42,249 bases of DNA, taken from positions 1 to 42,249 of the forward strand of contig CAJJCU010000045.1 in NCBI GenBank assembly GCA_905182775.1, written 5' to 3'. Shown here in pieces: positions 41,401-42,249 of the stretch. The position numbers and the translations under genes were made by a program. Each line of letters starts with the position of its first letter. Within the stretch, counting starts at the first letter, position 1. The notes beneath the pieces were generated by a model, which was not told where the DNA came from, did not search any database, and was given only the letters and a program-made list of their open reading frames with translations. Origin of the DNA: an uncultured Flavobacteriales bacterium. GTDB taxonomy: Bacteria; Bacteroidota; Bacteroidia; Flavobacteriales_D; Crocinitomicaceae.

Positions 41401-41648
41401 GTGATGTTAATTCCGCTTGTGGTGATTCATGTCCCGCAGGAGCAATTGTCTTTGGAGACTGGAATGACGTAAATTCAGAAATTAGGAAGAGTTCTGAGGA
41501 CAAAAGGTCTTATCAAGCTCTAGAAGAGATTGGAGTGAAACCCAACGTATGGTATAAAGTAAAGGTTCGTAATGAGGAAAATGACTTATTGTCAAAACTT
41601 CAGGTCGAAAAGAAAGCGCATCACGAACCAAGTCACAAACAACATTAA
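38439..41648 (+). CDS. actB: Alternative Complex III subunit ActB: molybdopterin-oxidoreductase-like plus Fe-S protein
   Basis: The 1069 residues run from the ATG at 38439 (MTNEKKYWKGMEELTE); the longer reading from 38373 overlaps the end of actA and is rejected. A twin-arginine signal (GRRDFLKFLGFSVAAA, Arg50-Arg51) precedes a Cys (CEAP, residue 69), a likely lipid-attachment site. The middle (about 75-770) is a molybdopterin-oxidoreductase-like fold (B1), which in known ActB binds no molybdenum. The end (B2) is a ferredoxin-like domain: CFGCGACLIAC (797-807), CQHCNHAPCETVC (874-886), CIGTRYCANNCP and CSMC ... CGDSCPAGAIVFGD, in line with four Fe-S clusters. It works with ActA and ActC in quinol oxidation. 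Confidence 0.95.
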   Translation: MTNEKKYWKGMEELTETASFQESKDSEFPQSNSVEGFLTDDELNESSTGRRDFLKFLGFSVAAATVAACEAPVIKAVPYVMKPENVVPGMPTWYASTYYDGSSYASILVKTREGRPIFVKGNKDFGFSKGVVNAQIIASVLGLYDSERLQFPQIKGKKASWSGVDSKIIKALEVAKKTVLVSNSIISPSVLKSIDALKSSLSGGFEHIQHDAISYSAMRKANESNFGKDLIPSYDFSKARTVVSVNADFLNSWLMPTEFSCQYGVGRNPDEEWMSKHFQFEAVMSITGSNADYRGMTKPSEEEAVLKFILASLTGKTPPPLSAALNKIAGLAVKSLKSSGKDSLVVCGTNNTGLQLLVNEINNYLGSYGTTIDLYNEVNLFQSQDEKMLTFANEVAKGMHKDTAVIFYNSNPSYYLPNSAAFKKGLKNIKVSVSMNSHDDETGVDCTYNCPDHHGLESWADHHPKTNHYGLSQPTITPLHDTASAIESFAVWSGVAKRRMTNADADFSYKFIKETFASLSGEDFDLAVHNSCITIPQAMIEDRIAFNSVEPTGFQEFKKGLEIVTYQKAGIGDGKFASNPWLQEMPDPISKVTWDNYITMNPVEMTKKGYKTTFDQENGLSLVKISSNGTAFTLPVYPSPGQALGTVGIALGYGRGGNGEKIGKAAYQTKEYGGYETNEKGFPKPIGQNAYRFVTLDNQEMGYANSAKITNVEGEYIIAATQIHHTVMGRHSIVRETTKGIYDSKGKESYNPTHMLQTLDENANHVAKPVGEFDLWDEHPVENIGHRWAMSIDLNACFGCGACLIACQAENNVPVVGKDEVRRGREMHWLRLDRYYASDEEAAVGTKKDKSDFSYADAEIASLNPKVVHMPMMCQHCNHAPCETVCPVAATTHSNEGLNQMTYNRCIGTRYCANNCPYKVRRFNWYNYPSYKKFTEINPAQDDLGRMVLNPDVTVRTRGVMEKCSMCVQNIQAAKLQAKKESRPVVDGDVNSACGDSCPAGAIVFGDWNDVNSEIRKSSEDKRSYQALEEIGVKPNVWYKVKVRNEENDLLSKLQVEKKAHHEPSHKQH

Positions 41649-41658
41649 GAATTAACGT

Positions 41659-42249
41659 ATGCAAAAGGAAGCTGCAATAAGAGAACCCCTCATACTTGGT
41701 CACAAGTCCTATCATGACATTACTGAAGATGTTTGTAGACCAATAGAAGACAAGGCACCAAAGCTGTGGTACTTTTTGTTTGGTATCGCATTGGTTGTTG
41801 GTTTATATGGTATAGGTTGTATTCTATATTTACTAGGAACAGGAGTTGGGGTTTGGGGATTGAACAAGACCATTGGTTGGGCTTGGGATATTACATATTT
41901 CGTTTGGTGGGTTGGTATCGGTCATGCTGGAACCTTAATCTCTGCCGTGCTTCTTCTCTTTCGTCAGAAATGGAGAATGGCAATTAACAGGTCTGCAGAG
42001 GCGATGACAATTTTCGCTGTTTTTATGGCAGGGTTGTTTCCATTGATCCACATGGGACGTTTATGGGTAGGTTATTGGGTAATGCCAATTCCAAACCAGT
42101 TTGGTTCTTTATGGGTTAACTTTAACTCTCCCCTTCTTTGGGATGTATTTGCAATTTCGACCTATTTATCAGTATCGGTTGTCTTTTGGTATATTGGTTT
42201 AATTCCTGATTTTGCAACGATTCGCGATAGAGCTAGAAAACCAATTTCT
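41659..42249 (+). CDS. actC: Alternative Complex III subunit ActC, NrfD-like (partial, C-terminus off the window)
   Basis: The ATG at 41659, 10 bp after actB, opens a frame that stays open for 197 codons to the window edge. It begins MQKEAAIREPLILGHKSYHDITEDVC. It continues with membrane helices WYFLFGIALVVGLYGIGCILYLL, the ITYFVWWVGIGHAGTLISAVLLLF helix with its G-H-A-G-T segment, MTIFAVFMAGLFPLIHMGR, and WDVFAISTYLSVSVVFWYIGLIPD. This is the NrfD/PsrC-like quinol-binding membrane subunit of Alternative Complex III; the full protein is about 450 residues. actD, E and F and a caa3 or cbb3 oxidase are expected beyond the edge. Confidence 0.93.
   Translation, partial: MQKEAAIREPLILGHKSYHDITEDVCRPIEDKAPKLWYFLFGIALVVGLYGIGCILYLLGTGVGVWGLNKTIGWAWDITYFVWWVGIGHAGTLISAVLLLFRQKWRMAINRSAEAMTIFAVFMAGLFPLIHMGRLWVGYWVMPIPNQFGSLWVNFNSPLLWDVFAISTYLSVSVVFWYIGLIPDFATIRDRARKPIS

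Noticed and set aside
1-42249. CRISPR arrays, insertion sequences, phage or defence genes
   Set aside because: I looked for regularly spaced repeats, transposase or integrase motifs and nuclease/ATPase pairs; none is present apart from housekeeping enzymes.

Overview
The window looks like a stretch of chromosome from a free-living, respiring member of the Bacteroidota, most likely Flavobacteriales. The support is AT-rich DNA, Bacteroidota-type promoters (TTG/TTTG, about 19 bp spacer, TAnnTTTG), an ECF sigma/anti-sigma/Spy-like module, a eukaryote-like (type 2) IleS, DUF2141 and DUF2723 proteins, a long secreted TPR protein paired with a TonB-receptor-like barrel, and an Alternative Complex III (act) operon. 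I cannot name a genus. I see no insertion sequence, prophage, CRISPR array, toxin-antitoxin pair or defence island, and no gene-free stretch longer than about 300 bp; this is core-genome-like sequence.

Layout. 1-1254 (minus): ECF sigma factor, membrane anti-sigma candidate and a truncated Spy-like periplasmic protein. 1465-3024: secreted 519-residue protein of unknown role, closed by a strong terminator. 3177-7070: ileS and a biotin carrier subunit. 7073-7624 (minus): DUF2141 protein and a 42-residue membrane peptide. 7661-11209: galE, outer-membrane barrel, tatD and ansA, linked by ATGA/TAATG overlaps. 11206-11880 (minus): ftsE. 12020-17842: large TPR protein, TonB-receptor-like barrel and a quinone-oxidoreductase-like enzyme. 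17839-18084 (minus): 81-residue CxxC membrane protein. 18159-19861: TPR lipoprotein and membrane protein. 19926-24812: acyl-CoA carboxylase carboxyltransferase, phosphoglucose/phosphomannose isomerase, lipB, a serine hydrolase and a 135-residue unknown. 24842-28228 (minus): lipoprotein serine hydrolase and a SulP transporter. 28299-35113 (minus): DUF2723 GT-C protein, polysaccharide deacetylase, sensor histidine kinase and gpmI. 35282-36448: tRNA-Gln and thiL. 36445-36837 (minus): SPOR-like protein. 37046-42249: actA, actB and the start of actC, running off the window.

How the genes fit together. The act genes encode the quinol:cytochrome c/oxidase reductase of the respiratory chain. The biotin carrier subunit (6600) and the carboxyltransferase (19926) probably belong to one acyl-CoA carboxylase whose biotin carboxylase lies elsewhere. 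galE, Pgi/Pmi, the deacetylase and the DUF2723 protein all concern sugars, glycans or protein glycosylation. Several genes are cell-envelope parts (FtsE, SPOR, TPR plus barrel, lipoproteins).

The most interesting architecture is regulatory and organisational. At four genes a -7 box lies only 4-5 nt before the start codon, which predicts leaderless mRNAs. Three of five convergent gene pairs share a 4-bp palindromic stop (CTAG, CTAG, TTAA). I did not find a clear new multi-gene defence or biosynthetic system; the best candidates for new biology are small membrane proteins and unnamed envelope proteins.
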